Source: Marmoricola sp. Leaf446 (lineage in GTDB: Bacteria > Actinomycetota > Actinomycetes > Propionibacteriales > Nocardioidaceae). Taken from it: a DNA stretch of 64,000 bases. The stretch lies in contig NZ_LMRF01000002.1 in NCBI RefSeq assembly GCF_001424755.1, positions 1 through 64,000 on the forward strand, written 5' to 3'. Each line of letters starts with the position of its first letter. The first letter of the stretch is position 1. A program made the translations under genes and the position numbers. Shown here piece by piece: positions 8,881 to 17,335 of the stretch. The notes beneath the pieces were generated by a model. The model worked only from the letters and a program-made list of their open reading frames with translations, was not told the origin of the DNA and made no database searches.

Positions 8881-9941
8881 CGGGGGTCTCCTGGGAGGTC
8901 GGAGCCGGCGTCGACGAGGGCGCCGTGCGAGGCGAGGCTGGTGGCGGCAGCCTCCAGCACGGACAGCACACGCAGCCCGGCCCGGCCGTCGGTGCGGGCG
9001 GCCCGCTTGTCGGTGATGGCGGCCGCGAGCTCGGTCACCATCTGGCCGAGCGCCTCGCGCTCGGGCAGAGCAGGTGCCCACGTGTCACCGAGGCGGTAGG
9101 AGATCGTGGCGTCGCGGCGGTCCTGCGGTGAGGTGGTGATCTCCGGCAGGTCGACCCCGCGGTCGTAGACGCTGACGCGCTGCTGGGGGTTGAGGTCGTC
9201 CCACACCAGCGTGCGGCGCGAGCCGGCCACGACCATCTGGCGGATCTTGGTGGGGCTGAGCCAGTTGACGTGCACGTGTGCCATGGCCCCGCCCGCCAGG
9301 GGGAGGGTGAGGTAGCCGACGCACGAGCGTCCCGCTCCGAGCGGGTCCGCACCCTGCGCGGCCACGCCCGTGGGGCGGAGGCCGCCGGGCAGGATGAAGT
9401 CGAGGATGGACAGGTCGTGCGGCGCCAGGTCCCAGAAGACGTCGACGTCGGGCTGGATCAGGCCCAGGTTGATGCGCACCGAGTCGACGAAGAGGATCTC
9501 GCCGAGCTCCCCGGACTCGACCAGCTCGCGGATCTTCAGCACGGCCGGCGTGTAGCAGTAGGTGTGGTCGGCCATCAGCACCAGGTTGGACCGCTCGGCG
9601 AGCTCGACCATCTCGCGACCGTGCTCGACGCTGTCGGCGAGAGGCTTCTCGACCAGGACGTGCTTCCCGGCGGCGAGCGCCTGCATCGCGATGTCGCGGT
9701 GGGTTCGTGCCGGGGTGGCGACGGCGACGGCGTCGACGTCGTCACGCTCCAACAGTTGCTCGAGGGAGTCGGTGACCTCCACGTCGGACCGGCCGCCGGC
9801 CACCCGGCGAGCCCGGTCGAGGTCGAGGTCGCAGACCGAGCGCACCTCCCAGGCCTCGCTGGCCGCGAAGTTGCGGACCAGGTTGGGGCCCCAGTAGCCG
9901 GCGCCGACGACGGCGACGCCGAGCGCGTCATGGGTGTTCAT
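8877..9941 (-). CDS. Gfo/Idh/MocA family sugar oxidoreductase, WbpB/WlbA-like
   Basis: The 354-residue product has an N-terminal dinucleotide fold (VAVVGAGYWGPNLVRNF) and the family's EKPLADS motif. AHVHVNWLSPTKIRQM in the C-terminal sheet domain is typical of WlbA/WbpB-type 3-dehydrogenases of UDP-GlcNAcA. ATG 9941 is preceded by a good ribosome site (AGGGAG about 6 nt upstream), so this is the first gene of the seven-gene operon. Known pathway: WbpB oxidises C3, WbpE transaminates and WbpD acetylates; all three homologues occur in this window. A WbpA-type 6-dehydrogenase is not visible here. Confidence 0.85.
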   Translation of the reverse strand: MNTHDALGVAVVGAGYWGPNLVRNFAASEAWEVRSVCDLDLDRARRVAGGRSDVEVTDSLEQLLERDDVDAVAVATPARTHRDIAMQALAAGKHVLVEKPLADSVEHGREMVELAERSNLVLMADHTYCYTPAVLKIRELVESGELGEILFVDSVRINLGLIQPDVDVFWDLAPHDLSILDFILPGGLRPTGVAAQGADPLGAGRSCVGYLTLPLAGGAMAHVHVNWLSPTKIRQMVVAGSRRTLVWDDLNPQQRVSVYDRGVDLPEITTSPQDRRDATISYRLGDTWAPALPEREALGQMVTELAAAITDKRAARTDGRAGLRVLSVLEAAATSLASHGALVDAGSDLPGDPR

Positions 9942-10030
9942 CGAGATCTCCCTAGGTGGGGTGCGCGCTCGCGATCCTCCGTCATGGACGCGCCGCGGTC
10001 GACCTGACGGGACGAACGTCCTGGAGCGGT

Positions 10031-13000
10031 CTAGTTGTCGGGACGGAAGACGATGTCGGCGAAGTAGTTGGTCGCGCGGTAGGACCCCGTGGGGAACCCG
10101 CCGCCGGCGCCGTAGCGGTAGCGACCGTTGGTCGTCGACGGTGCGGTCAGCGGGCCGGCTGTCCAGGGACCGGCGAAGAACTGCGGTGTGACGGAGTAGT
10201 TGCCCTGGGGGGCGTAGTAGCTCACGACGTAGGTCTGTCCTGCCGCGAGCTGCACGGCGCTGGGGAAGTTGACGCGCTGCCACCCCGAGGCGCTCTCGCC
10301 GACGTAGGTCGCGGTCGCGAGCCGGGTGCCGGAGGCGGTCCACAGCGACGCCGTGTGGGTGCCACCGTTGCCCGGGCCCTTGTAGAACCTCGCGCCCGTG
10401 GCGGCGCCGGACACCGAGGGGGTGAAGGCCGTGCCGATCTCGATGGCTGCGGTGTCGCCCGACGACGCCGTGGCCGGGAGCAGGTCACCGAAGAGCGTCG
10501 CCGTGGGTGCTGCGAGGGCCTCCGTGCTGAACGTCCACGTGACCGGGTCGAGACTCGCGCCCTCGCTCGAGACGAGCCCGCTTGCGGTGACGGAGAAGCC
10601 TGCGCCTGGCGCGAGCGCTGAGTCCGGCTTGAACGCCAGCGTCTTCTTGTCCTCCGAGAGCGCCGTGCTCCCGGCGACGGGGGTGGCGCCCTGCTTCAGG
10701 GTCATGGTGGCCCCGGTTGCGAGCGGCACGTTGAACGACAGCGAGGGATTGGTCGACAGGGGCACCGAGGTGGCACCGGCGAGCGGGGTCCGGGAGACGA
10801 CCTCGAGCGGCGTACGGTCCGCGACGAACTGCACGTCGACGAAGTAGCTGCTCGCCTGGAACGACTGGGTCGGGAAGCTCGACGCGGTGCCGTAGGCGTA
10901 GCGGCCGTTGCCACCGGACGGGGCGGTCAGGTTGCCGTTGACCAGCGGGCTGTTGAAGAACTTCGGCGTCGAGGCGTAGTGGCCTTGCGGCGCGAAGTAG
11001 CTGACGACGTACGTCGTGCCGGCCTTCACGGCGACCGGCGTCCCGAGCCTCGCCGTCTGCCACCCGCTGGGGGTCTCGCTGGGGAACGACACCGAGGCCA
11101 GGCGCGTGCCGTCGGAGGACCACAGTGACCCCACGTGGGTGCCGCCGTTGCCGGAGCCCTTGTAGAAGCGGATCCCCGTCACCGTGCCGTTCTTGGCCGG
11201 CGTGAACGCCGTGCCGACCTGGATCGGCGAGGAGTCGTTGACGGCCTCGTTGGTCGGCACCTGGTTGCTGAAGAGCGTCTCGGCGACCGCCGGATCGTTG
11301 GTGCTCGTGGTGAAGGTCCAGGTCTGGTCTGCCAGTGACACGCCCTGAACCGAGGTGATGCCACTGACGGTCGCCCGCAGCGAGGTGCCGGCCGGCAGGG
11401 TGGCCGAGGGCCTGAAGACGAGCCCGGTGCCGTCGAGGTTGGGCTGCACCGACCCGTCGATCGGGGTGCTGCCCGCGGTCACGGACATGGACCACCCGGC
11501 GGCGAGGGCGTCGTTGAACCAGATACGCACCGAGGTGTCGCGGGGGACGTCGGCCGCACCGGGCGCGGGGTCCTGTCCGGTGACGCTCATCGAGGCCGGG
11601 AGGCGGTCGAAGACGGGGTCGACGAAGTAGTTCGTCGAGGTGGCCCTCGAGGGGAACGAGTTGGAGTAGTTGTAGACACCGGCCGACGGCCCGACGACCA
11701 GGGGGCCGCGCGAGAGGTCGCTGGTCGAGAAGCCGCTGGCGGTGACGGGGTAGGAACCCGAGGTCGAGCGGTACGACACGACGTAGTCGGTGTTCTTGTT
11801 GATCTGGACCGGATCTGCGAAGGACAGCCTCTGCCACCCGGCGGCCGACTCGCCGGTGAACGTGCCGGAGGCCAGGACCTGGCCGCTGGAGGACCACAGG
11901 GTGCCGACGTGGGTGCCGGTGTTGGCCGCCGCCTTGTAGAACTGCAGGCCCGTCACGAGCCCGTCACGCGTCGTGCTGAACCGGGTGCCGACGGTCACCG
12001 GCACGGTCTCACCGGTGTCGAGCACGGCGGGCTGGGTGGCGTCGTCGAACAACGTGCAGGGACACACCCCCGCAGCAGCGGCAGGCTTGGCGGTGGTGAA
12101 CGTCCACGAACCACCGTCGGAGACGGAGTTGCCGTAGGTGTCGGTACCGGAGACCACGACGGAGTGACGCGCTCCTGGCGCCAGCGCCTGGGACGGCACG
12201 AAGGTGACGGTCCGCGACGCTTCGTCGTAGGTGGTGGAGCCCGGCACCGTGGTGCCGCCCGGGTCCTTGACGGCGACCGCCGCGGTGCCCGGGGCGAGCT
12301 GCTTGGTGAAGGTCGCGCTGACGCGGGAACCGGTCGGCACGCTGGTGGCTCCCGGGACCGGGGAGGCGCCGCTCACGACCAGGGGTGCCTGGGCCGCGGT
12401 CTTGAACAAGACGTCGACGGCGTAGGTGGTGCTCTGGAAGCTGCGGTTGGGGAACGTGCCCGCGGTGCCGTAGACCCCGCCGGGCGTCTTGCCGTAACCG
12501 CCCTCGACCCTCAGGGGAGTGGCGTCGATGCCGAACTCGGCCAGGGCGTAGGTGTCGGCGGAGTAGCCACCCTTGGGAGCGGTGTAGGAGACCACGTAGG
12601 TGGCTCCGGCGCTCACGGTGACCGGCGTGGAGAAGGTGGCCTGCTGCCAGCCGGTGGCGGACTCGGCGCCGAAGGTGACCGTGGCGAGGCGGGTGCCGCT
12701 CGCTGACCACAGGGAGCCGACGTGGGTGCCGGTGTTGGTGCTTGCCTTGTAGAAGCGGACGCCGGTGACGGCTCCGTCGGTGGTGGGTGAGAAGCGCAGT
12801 CCGAGCTCGACCGGGCTGGTGTCGCTGGCCGAGGGGTTGGTGGGGACGTCGCTGCCGTAGACGCTGCACGGGCACGAGACGTCGAAGGACCGCGTGGCGA
12901 CCGCGCCGGTGTTCGCGCTGTCGTCGGTGGCGCGGACCCGCACCGGCGTGGGCCCGGTGCCGTGCTGGACGTAGCTGTAGGTCCACGCGGTCGTCCCGGT

Positions 13001-14782
13001 GGCCGGGTGCCAGGTCGCGCCGTCGTCGGTCGACACCTCGATGCCCGCCACCATGCCGGTCGCGTCGGTCGCCGTGCCGGTCAGTGTCACCTTCGTCCCG
13101 TTGCTCGTGCGGGTCCCGGCGTCGGGGGAGGTGATGCTGACGACGGGGCCGGTGGTGTCCGAGGAGGCCGTCGCCGGGACCAGGCCGGCCGCGAGGGTGG
13201 TCGGCTGTGCCGACATGTCGGCGAGGAGGTTGACCTGGGCCTGCTGCATCCGCTGGTCGGCGGGCTCCGGGGCGAACGGCGTGTCGTGGGTCGCGTCGAG
13301 GCCCCACGTCCACTGGACCGTGCCAGCACCGAACACGAGCGCCCCGGACGGGGCACGGTAGAGCGTCGTGGAGTGGGTGGTCGTCCCGGGCTTGGTGACC
13401 TTGCCGTAGTCGGTGAGCATCTCCGGCGCTGCGCCCGTCGTGCTGGAGAGCCGGATCAGTCCTGCGGGCCGGCGCCCGTTGTCGACGTCCTCGTCGGACT
13501 CGTAGCCGATGGTGTGGGGCGCGAGGGTCGCGGTGGCGCCTGGCGCGAGAGTGGCGACGCTGGTGTTGCGCCAGAGCCGGTTCTTGCCGAGGGCGGCCGG
13601 GACCTGCATCGCCAGGTCGGTGTAGTTGGAGCGGTACATCGTGCCGGTCAGGGCGTTCTCGGGAAGACCACCGCCCTGAGCGGTGGAGGCGAAGCGTGGG
13701 TCGCGCCAGGTGCCGGTCCACTCCGAGGAGGGGTCGATCTTGCTGTCCGACCACGTCTCCTTGTAGGAGACGAGGGTGCGGTAGGGAGTCTTGCCGGTGT
13801 CGATGGACGGCTCGTAGCGGGTGCGCCAGTAGACCTCGTTGCCGCTGAGGAACTGCAGGTTGACGCCGGCGTCGCGGGCGGCTTCGACGTTCTTGCGCTG
13901 GGTGCCGCTCCAGTACTCGTCGTGGCCGAGGGAGAGGAACACCTTGTGGTTCTTCAGCAGCGCCCCGGAACGGTCGGTGTCGACTCCGGCGATGTAGCTG
14001 GTGTCGTAGCCGTTCTTCTCCAGGAACCGCATCGCGGGGTACTCGTTGGCGAAGAAGAAGTCACGGCCCCCGATGCCGTCACGGGTCAGCACCGGCCGGT
14101 TGTAGCTGACCTTGAAGGCGCGGCCGTACTGGCTGCCCTGGTAGAAGTTGGAGCCGCCGTAGGTGTTGTACGCCTGCCAGGTCGGGTCGGAGGTCTGGAA
14201 GACCACGTCGGACCGACTGGTGTCGTCGCGAACGATGAAGGTGATGTGGCTCGATGCCCCGGTGTCGGTGCGCTCGAGCAGGGCGATGTAGACGCCCGAG
14301 ACGGCCGTGGACGGCACGGACCAGGACGCGGAGACGCCCCAGTTCCCGCAGTCGTAGAGCAGGGTCGCCGTGTCGTTCACGCACTGGGGCTGGGACTGCG
14401 GGAGGGACGCCGAGGGCTTGACGTCGGCGATCTTGCGGGCGCCGAGGCCGCCGTAGTAGCCCAGTCGGTAGATCGCCACCGTGTAGGCCTTGGCGGAGGT
14501 GTCGATCTTGAAGTCGATCGTCCCGCCCACGTTGGTGCTGATGTCGGTCGAGAAGCCCTGGATGGTGTTGCTGCCGGAGCCGTCGACGTCCCACTCCGAC
14601 GGAGGGCTGCCGGGCTTGCTGTTCTCGCAGGAGATGGCGTTGCCGCTCGGACCGCAGGGATCTCCGGCCGCCTCGGCAGGCATGGTCGACACCAGGGTGA
14701 GCAGGCCGAGCACCAGGGCCACGACGCAGGCGCGCGCGACGTGGTTCCTGGTAGGGGTGGGGCGGACGGGAAGCGCGACCAT
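10031..14782 (-). CDS. Giant secreted DUF4082 / N,N-dimethylformamidase-like multidomain protein
   Basis: The 1583-residue secreted protein starts at ATG 14782, with AGGA about 10 nt upstream, followed by a signal peptide (hydrophobic run ACVVALVLGLLTLVST, cleavage near AEA-A). Residues ~55-530 resemble the large-subunit fold of N,N-dimethylformamidase (HDEYWSGTQR, SGNEVYWRTRYE). An Ig-like domain with SITSPDAGT follows, then four DUF4082 units of ~150 residues. Each carries GVRFYK...GTHVGSLWSASGTRLA or a close variant, and three Big_5-like Ig domains alternate with them (PVPGATSVP, PAPGAADVP, PLAGATSVP). This suggests an adhesive or carbohydrate-binding stalk with an enzyme-like head on the cell surface. 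Catalysis is unproven. It sits between the glycan operon and a WbpD-like gene. A start at 14848 is less likely. Confidence 0.8.
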   Translation of the reverse strand: MVALPVRPTPTRNHVARACVVALVLGLLTLVSTMPAEAAGDPCGPSGNAISCENSKPGSPPSEWDVDGSGSNTIQGFSTDISTNVGGTIDFKIDTSAKAYTVAIYRLGYYGGLGARKIADVKPSASLPQSQPQCVNDTATLLYDCGNWGVSASWSVPSTAVSGVYIALLERTDTGASSHITFIVRDDTSRSDVVFQTSDPTWQAYNTYGGSNFYQGSQYGRAFKVSYNRPVLTRDGIGGRDFFFANEYPAMRFLEKNGYDTSYIAGVDTDRSGALLKNHKVFLSLGHDEYWSGTQRKNVEAARDAGVNLQFLSGNEVYWRTRYEPSIDTGKTPYRTLVSYKETWSDSKIDPSSEWTGTWRDPRFASTAQGGGLPENALTGTMYRSNYTDLAMQVPAALGKNRLWRNTSVATLAPGATATLAPHTIGYESDEDVDNGRRPAGLIRLSSTTGAAPEMLTDYGKVTKPGTTTHSTTLYRAPSGALVFGAGTVQWTWGLDATHDTPFAPEPADQRMQQAQVNLLADMSAQPTTLAAGLVPATASSDTTGPVVSITSPDAGTRTSNGTKVTLTGTATDATGMVAGIEVSTDDGATWHPATGTTAWTYSYVQHGTGPTPVRVRATDDSANTGAVATRSFDVSCPCSVYGSDVPTNPSASDTSPVELGLRFSPTTDGAVTGVRFYKASTNTGTHVGSLWSASGTRLATVTFGAESATGWQQATFSTPVTVSAGATYVVSYTAPKGGYSADTYALAEFGIDATPLRVEGGYGKTPGGVYGTAGTFPNRSFQSTTYAVDVLFKTAAQAPLVVSGASPVPGATSVPTGSRVSATFTKQLAPGTAAVAVKDPGGTTVPGSTTYDEASRTVTFVPSQALAPGARHSVVVSGTDTYGNSVSDGGSWTFTTAKPAAAAGVCPCTLFDDATQPAVLDTGETVPVTVGTRFSTTRDGLVTGLQFYKAAANTGTHVGTLWSSSGQVLASGTFTGESAAGWQRLSFADPVQINKNTDYVVSYRSTSGSYPVTASGFSTSDLSRGPLVVGPSAGVYNYSNSFPSRATSTNYFVDPVFDRLPASMSVTGQDPAPGAADVPRDTSVRIWFNDALAAGWSMSVTAGSTPIDGSVQPNLDGTGLVFRPSATLPAGTSLRATVSGITSVQGVSLADQTWTFTTSTNDPAVAETLFSNQVPTNEAVNDSSPIQVGTAFTPAKNGTVTGIRFYKGSGNGGTHVGSLWSSDGTRLASVSFPSETPSGWQTARLGTPVAVKAGTTYVVSYFAPQGHYASTPKFFNSPLVNGNLTAPSGGNGRYAYGTASSFPTQSFQASSYFVDVQFVADRTPLEVVSRTPLAGATSVPLSTNPSLSFNVPLATGATMTLKQGATPVAGSTALSEDKKTLAFKPDSALAPGAGFSVTASGLVSSEGASLDPVTWTFSTEALAAPTATLFGDLLPATASSGDTAAIEIGTAFTPSVSGAATGARFYKGPGNGGTHTASLWTASGTRLATATYVGESASGWQRVNFPSAVQLAAGQTYVVSYYAPQGNYSVTPQFFAGPWTAGPLTAPSTTNGRYRYGAGGGFPTGSYRATNYFADIVFRPDN

Positions 14783-14941
14783 GGGTTCCTGCTCCTGCTC
14801 AAGGGCGGACGTTGCGGATCCGAGGTCCCGCTGTGCAGGATTGAACACGCGCCGACCTGCGTTCGTCGCGGCCCGTGACGCAGCGGTCTAGAACGATGCG
14901 AGCGCCCGTTCCGAGGGATGGACGCACAAGGGGGGACATTC

Positions 14942-15547
14942 GTGGACACACGCCTGCAAGTCGCCGCGACGGCCGATGTGGACGACCGTGCCGTGGTCGG
15001 GTCGGGCACGCGCGTGTGGCACCTCGCGCAGGTCCGGGAGCACGCGCGCATCGGCAGCGAGTGCATCATCGGCAGGGGTGCCTACATCGGGCCGGGCGTG
15101 GTGCTGGGCGATCGCGTGAAGGTCCAGAACCTCGCCCTCGTCTACGAGCCCGCGGTCGTCGAGGACGGTGCGTTCATCGGTCCTGCTGTGGTGTTCACGA
15201 ACGACTACTTCCCGCGCGCGGTCACGCCGGGGGGCGAGCTGAAGACCGGTGACGACTGGGAGGCGGTCGGGGTCACCGTTCGTCACGGTGCCTCGATCGG
15301 AGCGCGTGCGGTGTGCGTCGCCCCGGTGACGGTGGGGCGGTGGGCGTTGGTCGCCGCCGGCGCGGTGGTCACCCAGGACGTGCCGGACCACGCGCTGGTC
15401 GCGGGTGTGCCCGCACGCCGTGTCGGGTGGGTCGGACGAGCAGGCGTGCCCCTCGAGGACCTCGGTGGGGGACGCCACAGGTGCCCCCGCACCGGTGAGG
15501 TCTACCGCACCGACGGCGAGGCCCTCGCTCCCGAGACGGTCGACTAG
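14942..15547 (+). CDS. WbpD/WlbB-like UDP-amino-sugar N-acetyltransferase
   Basis: The left-handed beta-helix acetyltransferase carries AVVGSGTRVWHLAQVREHARIG, then GRGAYIGPGVVLG, and FTNDYFPRA around residue 88. This combination is characteristic of WbpD/WlbB, which acetylate the 3-amino group of UDP-GlcNAc(3NH2)A with acetyl-CoA. I chose GTG 14942 (201 residues) because AAGGGGGGA lies 5-7 nt upstream; ATG 14918 would add eight residues but has GAGGG abutting it. It ends by sharing a CTAG with the convergent glycosyltransferase. Together with the WbpB-like and WbpE-like genes it completes three steps of that pathway, although it is separated from them and on the other strand. Confidence 0.85.
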   Translation: MDTRLQVAATADVDDRAVVGSGTRVWHLAQVREHARIGSECIIGRGAYIGPGVVLGDRVKVQNLALVYEPAVVEDGAFIGPAVVFTNDYFPRAVTPGGELKTGDDWEAVGVTVRHGASIGARAVCVAPVTVGRWALVAAGAVVTQDVPDHALVAGVPARRVGWVGRAGVPLEDLGGGRHRCPRTGEVYRTDGEALAPETVD

Positions 15548-16425
15548 CCGACCCGGGAGCTGTCGTCGCGCTCCCAGGTGGCGAAGTCGCCGGCAACGAT
15601 GGCCGCCCGCGCCCGCCTGCGGGCCACGAGGGTCACGCCGAGGAAGACCGCCAGGCGCGGGAGCAACAGGGGTTCCCCCCGGGCCAGGCGCACCAGGGTG
15701 GACAGGGAGGTGGCGGCACCGTGGCCGCGGACCCCGGCGTCGTCGGCCTGCCGGTTGCCGGTGACGACGCGGGCGCGTCGACGGAGCAGGTCCTCGGTGG
15801 TGCGCGGTGCGCGGACCAGGACCACGGCCTCCTCGACCACGGTGCGCTCGGACGGGGAGAAGGCCTCGGAGACCGCGAGGTCGTCGCTCATCACGCGGGG
15901 CAGGGCGTCGACGCGCTCCTGCCCGGACCGGGAGAGAGCGACGACGCCGCGACCGAAGAGGCCGTCGCGCACCTGCGGGAGGCGTTCCCAGACGTCGTAG
16001 TAGCAGCGCACGAGCAGGCTGCTCCGACTGCGTTCGACGACCCGACGGGGCCCGGCGGCGTGCACCCCGCCGCGGCTCACGGCGTGCACCAGGCGGACGA
16101 CGCTCGGCCCGTCCACCTCGACGTCGGCGTCGAGGTGGAGGCGGGGGAAGACCGTGGCCACGGCGTTGCCGGCCGCCACCGCGGCGGACTTGGAGGCCTC
16201 GGCGACCTCGACGACCCGGACGTCGGGCCGTGCCGCGGCGAAGCGACGGGCGACCCCGGCAGTATCGTCCGTGCAGCCGTTGCAGACGACCACCACCTCG
16301 AGCCGCAGGTCGTCCGGGAGGTCGCGGTGCACCGCCGCAAGGGTCCGGCCGAGCACGGCCTCTTCGTCGTGAGCGGGGATGACGACGCTCGCAAGGGGCG
16401 TCGTCGGTGCCGGCGACTGCGACAT
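15544..16425 (-). CDS. Family 2 glycosyltransferase
   Basis: The 293-residue GT-A protein has ASVVIPAHDEEAVLGRTL at the N-terminus, VVCNGCTDDTAGVARRF, and the metal-binding DxD in LHLDADVEV (near residue 103). A VMSDDLAVSEAF segment follows. It resembles small GT2 enzymes that act on lipid-linked or carotenoid-type acceptors, but no acceptor can be inferred. ATG 16425 has a strong GGGAGGA ribosome site 4-5 nt upstream. The C-terminus has a hydrophobic stretch (LLLPRLAVFLGVTLVA) that could touch the membrane. Its TAG stop and that of the convergent WbpD-like gene share the palindrome CTAG. Confidence 0.82.
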   Translation of the reverse strand: MSQSPAPTTPLASVVIPAHDEEAVLGRTLAAVHRDLPDDLRLEVVVVCNGCTDDTAGVARRFAAARPDVRVVEVAEASKSAAVAAGNAVATVFPRLHLDADVEVDGPSVVRLVHAVSRGGVHAAGPRRVVERSRSSLLVRCYYDVWERLPQVRDGLFGRGVVALSRSGQERVDALPRVMSDDLAVSEAFSPSERTVVEEAVVLVRAPRTTEDLLRRRARVVTGNRQADDAGVRGHGAATSLSTLVRLARGEPLLLPRLAVFLGVTLVARRRARAAIVAGDFATWERDDSSRVG

Positions 16426-16495
16426 GGGTCCTCCCGGGGGCCGGGGCCGATTCTGTGGGGTGCGGCACCCAGGGTCAACGTCGAGGACCCGGCTG

Positions 16496-17302
16496 CTACA
16501 CCCCGTGCTCGCGCAGCCACGCGAAGTCGGCGCGGTGCTCGTCGGCGCCGCCGGGGGTCTCGCAGACGACCGGTGCCCCGGCGCGTCGTACGACGTCGGC
16601 GAACTCGTCGGGCGGCAGCTGGCCGGCCCCGAAGTTGGCGTGCCGGTCGGCACCGGAGTCGAAGGCGTCGCGGCTGTCGTTGGCGTGCACGAGGTCGAGC
16701 CGCCCGGTGATGGCGAGCACCTTCTCCACCGCCGTACCCAGCTCGATCCCGCCGGCCCAGGCGTGGCAGGTGTCGAGGCAGAAGCCGACCTGCTCGGCGC
16801 CCTCGGCCGCGCTCACCGCCTCCCACACGCCCGCGATGCGGTCGAGGTGGCGCGCCATGGCGTTGTCCCCGCCCGCGGTGTTCTCGATGAGCAGCGGGAT
16901 CTCCAGGTCGGTGGCCTCGACGGCCTTGCGCCAGTTGTCGAAGCCCTTCTCGGGGTCGTCGGTCTTGCCGACGTGGCCCCCGTGCACGACCAGCCCCTTG
17001 GCCCCGATCTCCGCCGCGGCGCTGAGGTGCTGCTGGAGCAGCTTGCGGCTGGGGATGCGGATCCGGTTGTTGGTGGTGGCCACGTTGACGATGTAGGGCG
17101 CGTGGACGTAGAGGTCGACCCCCGCCGCCTCGGCCTCGGCGCGCAGCCCCGCGGCGCCGCCGGGGTGCCGGATCTCGGGCCCCTTGTAGCCCTGCGGGTC
17201 GCCGAGGAAGAACTGCACCAGCGTGGTCCCGCGGGCCTGCGCCTCCCCCACGGGATCGGTCTGGTCGACGTGGGCGCCGATGGCGATCTGGCTGGTGCTC
17301 AT
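16496..17302 (-). CDS. nfo: Endonuclease IV (AP endonuclease family 2)
   Basis: The 268-residue TIM-barrel DNA repair enzyme hydrolyses the phosphodiester 5' of abasic sites in base-excision repair. All metal-site motifs are visible: YVHAPYIVN, LVVHGGHVG, LLIENTAGG, GFCLDTCHAW and the final HANDSRDAFDSGADRHANFG with its zinc ligands. Length is typical for the family (~250-300). It stands alone between the glycan genes and a secreted protein and does not look operonic; the gap to the glycosyltransferase start is about 70 bp. Confidence 0.93.
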   Translation of the reverse strand: MSTSQIAIGAHVDQTDPVGEAQARGTTLVQFFLGDPQGYKGPEIRHPGGAAGLRAEAEAAGVDLYVHAPYIVNVATTNNRIRIPSRKLLQQHLSAAAEIGAKGLVVHGGHVGKTDDPEKGFDNWRKAVEATDLEIPLLIENTAGGDNAMARHLDRIAGVWEAVSAAEGAEQVGFCLDTCHAWAGGIELGTAVEKVLAITGRLDLVHANDSRDAFDSGADRHANFGAGQLPPDEFADVVRRAGAPVVCETPGGADEHRADFAWLREHGV

Positions 17303-17335
17303 GCTCCGCAGCCTACGAGCGGGCCGCGGTGGGGC

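Noticed and set aside
10485-13754. Long open frames antisense or shifted to the giant secreted protein
   Set aside because: They lack recognisable domains, are Arg/Pro/Gly-rich shadow translations, and the in-frame gene has clear repeats, signal peptide and ribosome site.
163-16425. Recently transferred glycan island
   Set aside because: Base composition and codon use look like the rest of the window, with no integrase, tRNA or direct repeats at the edges seen here. Transfer is possible but unsupported.
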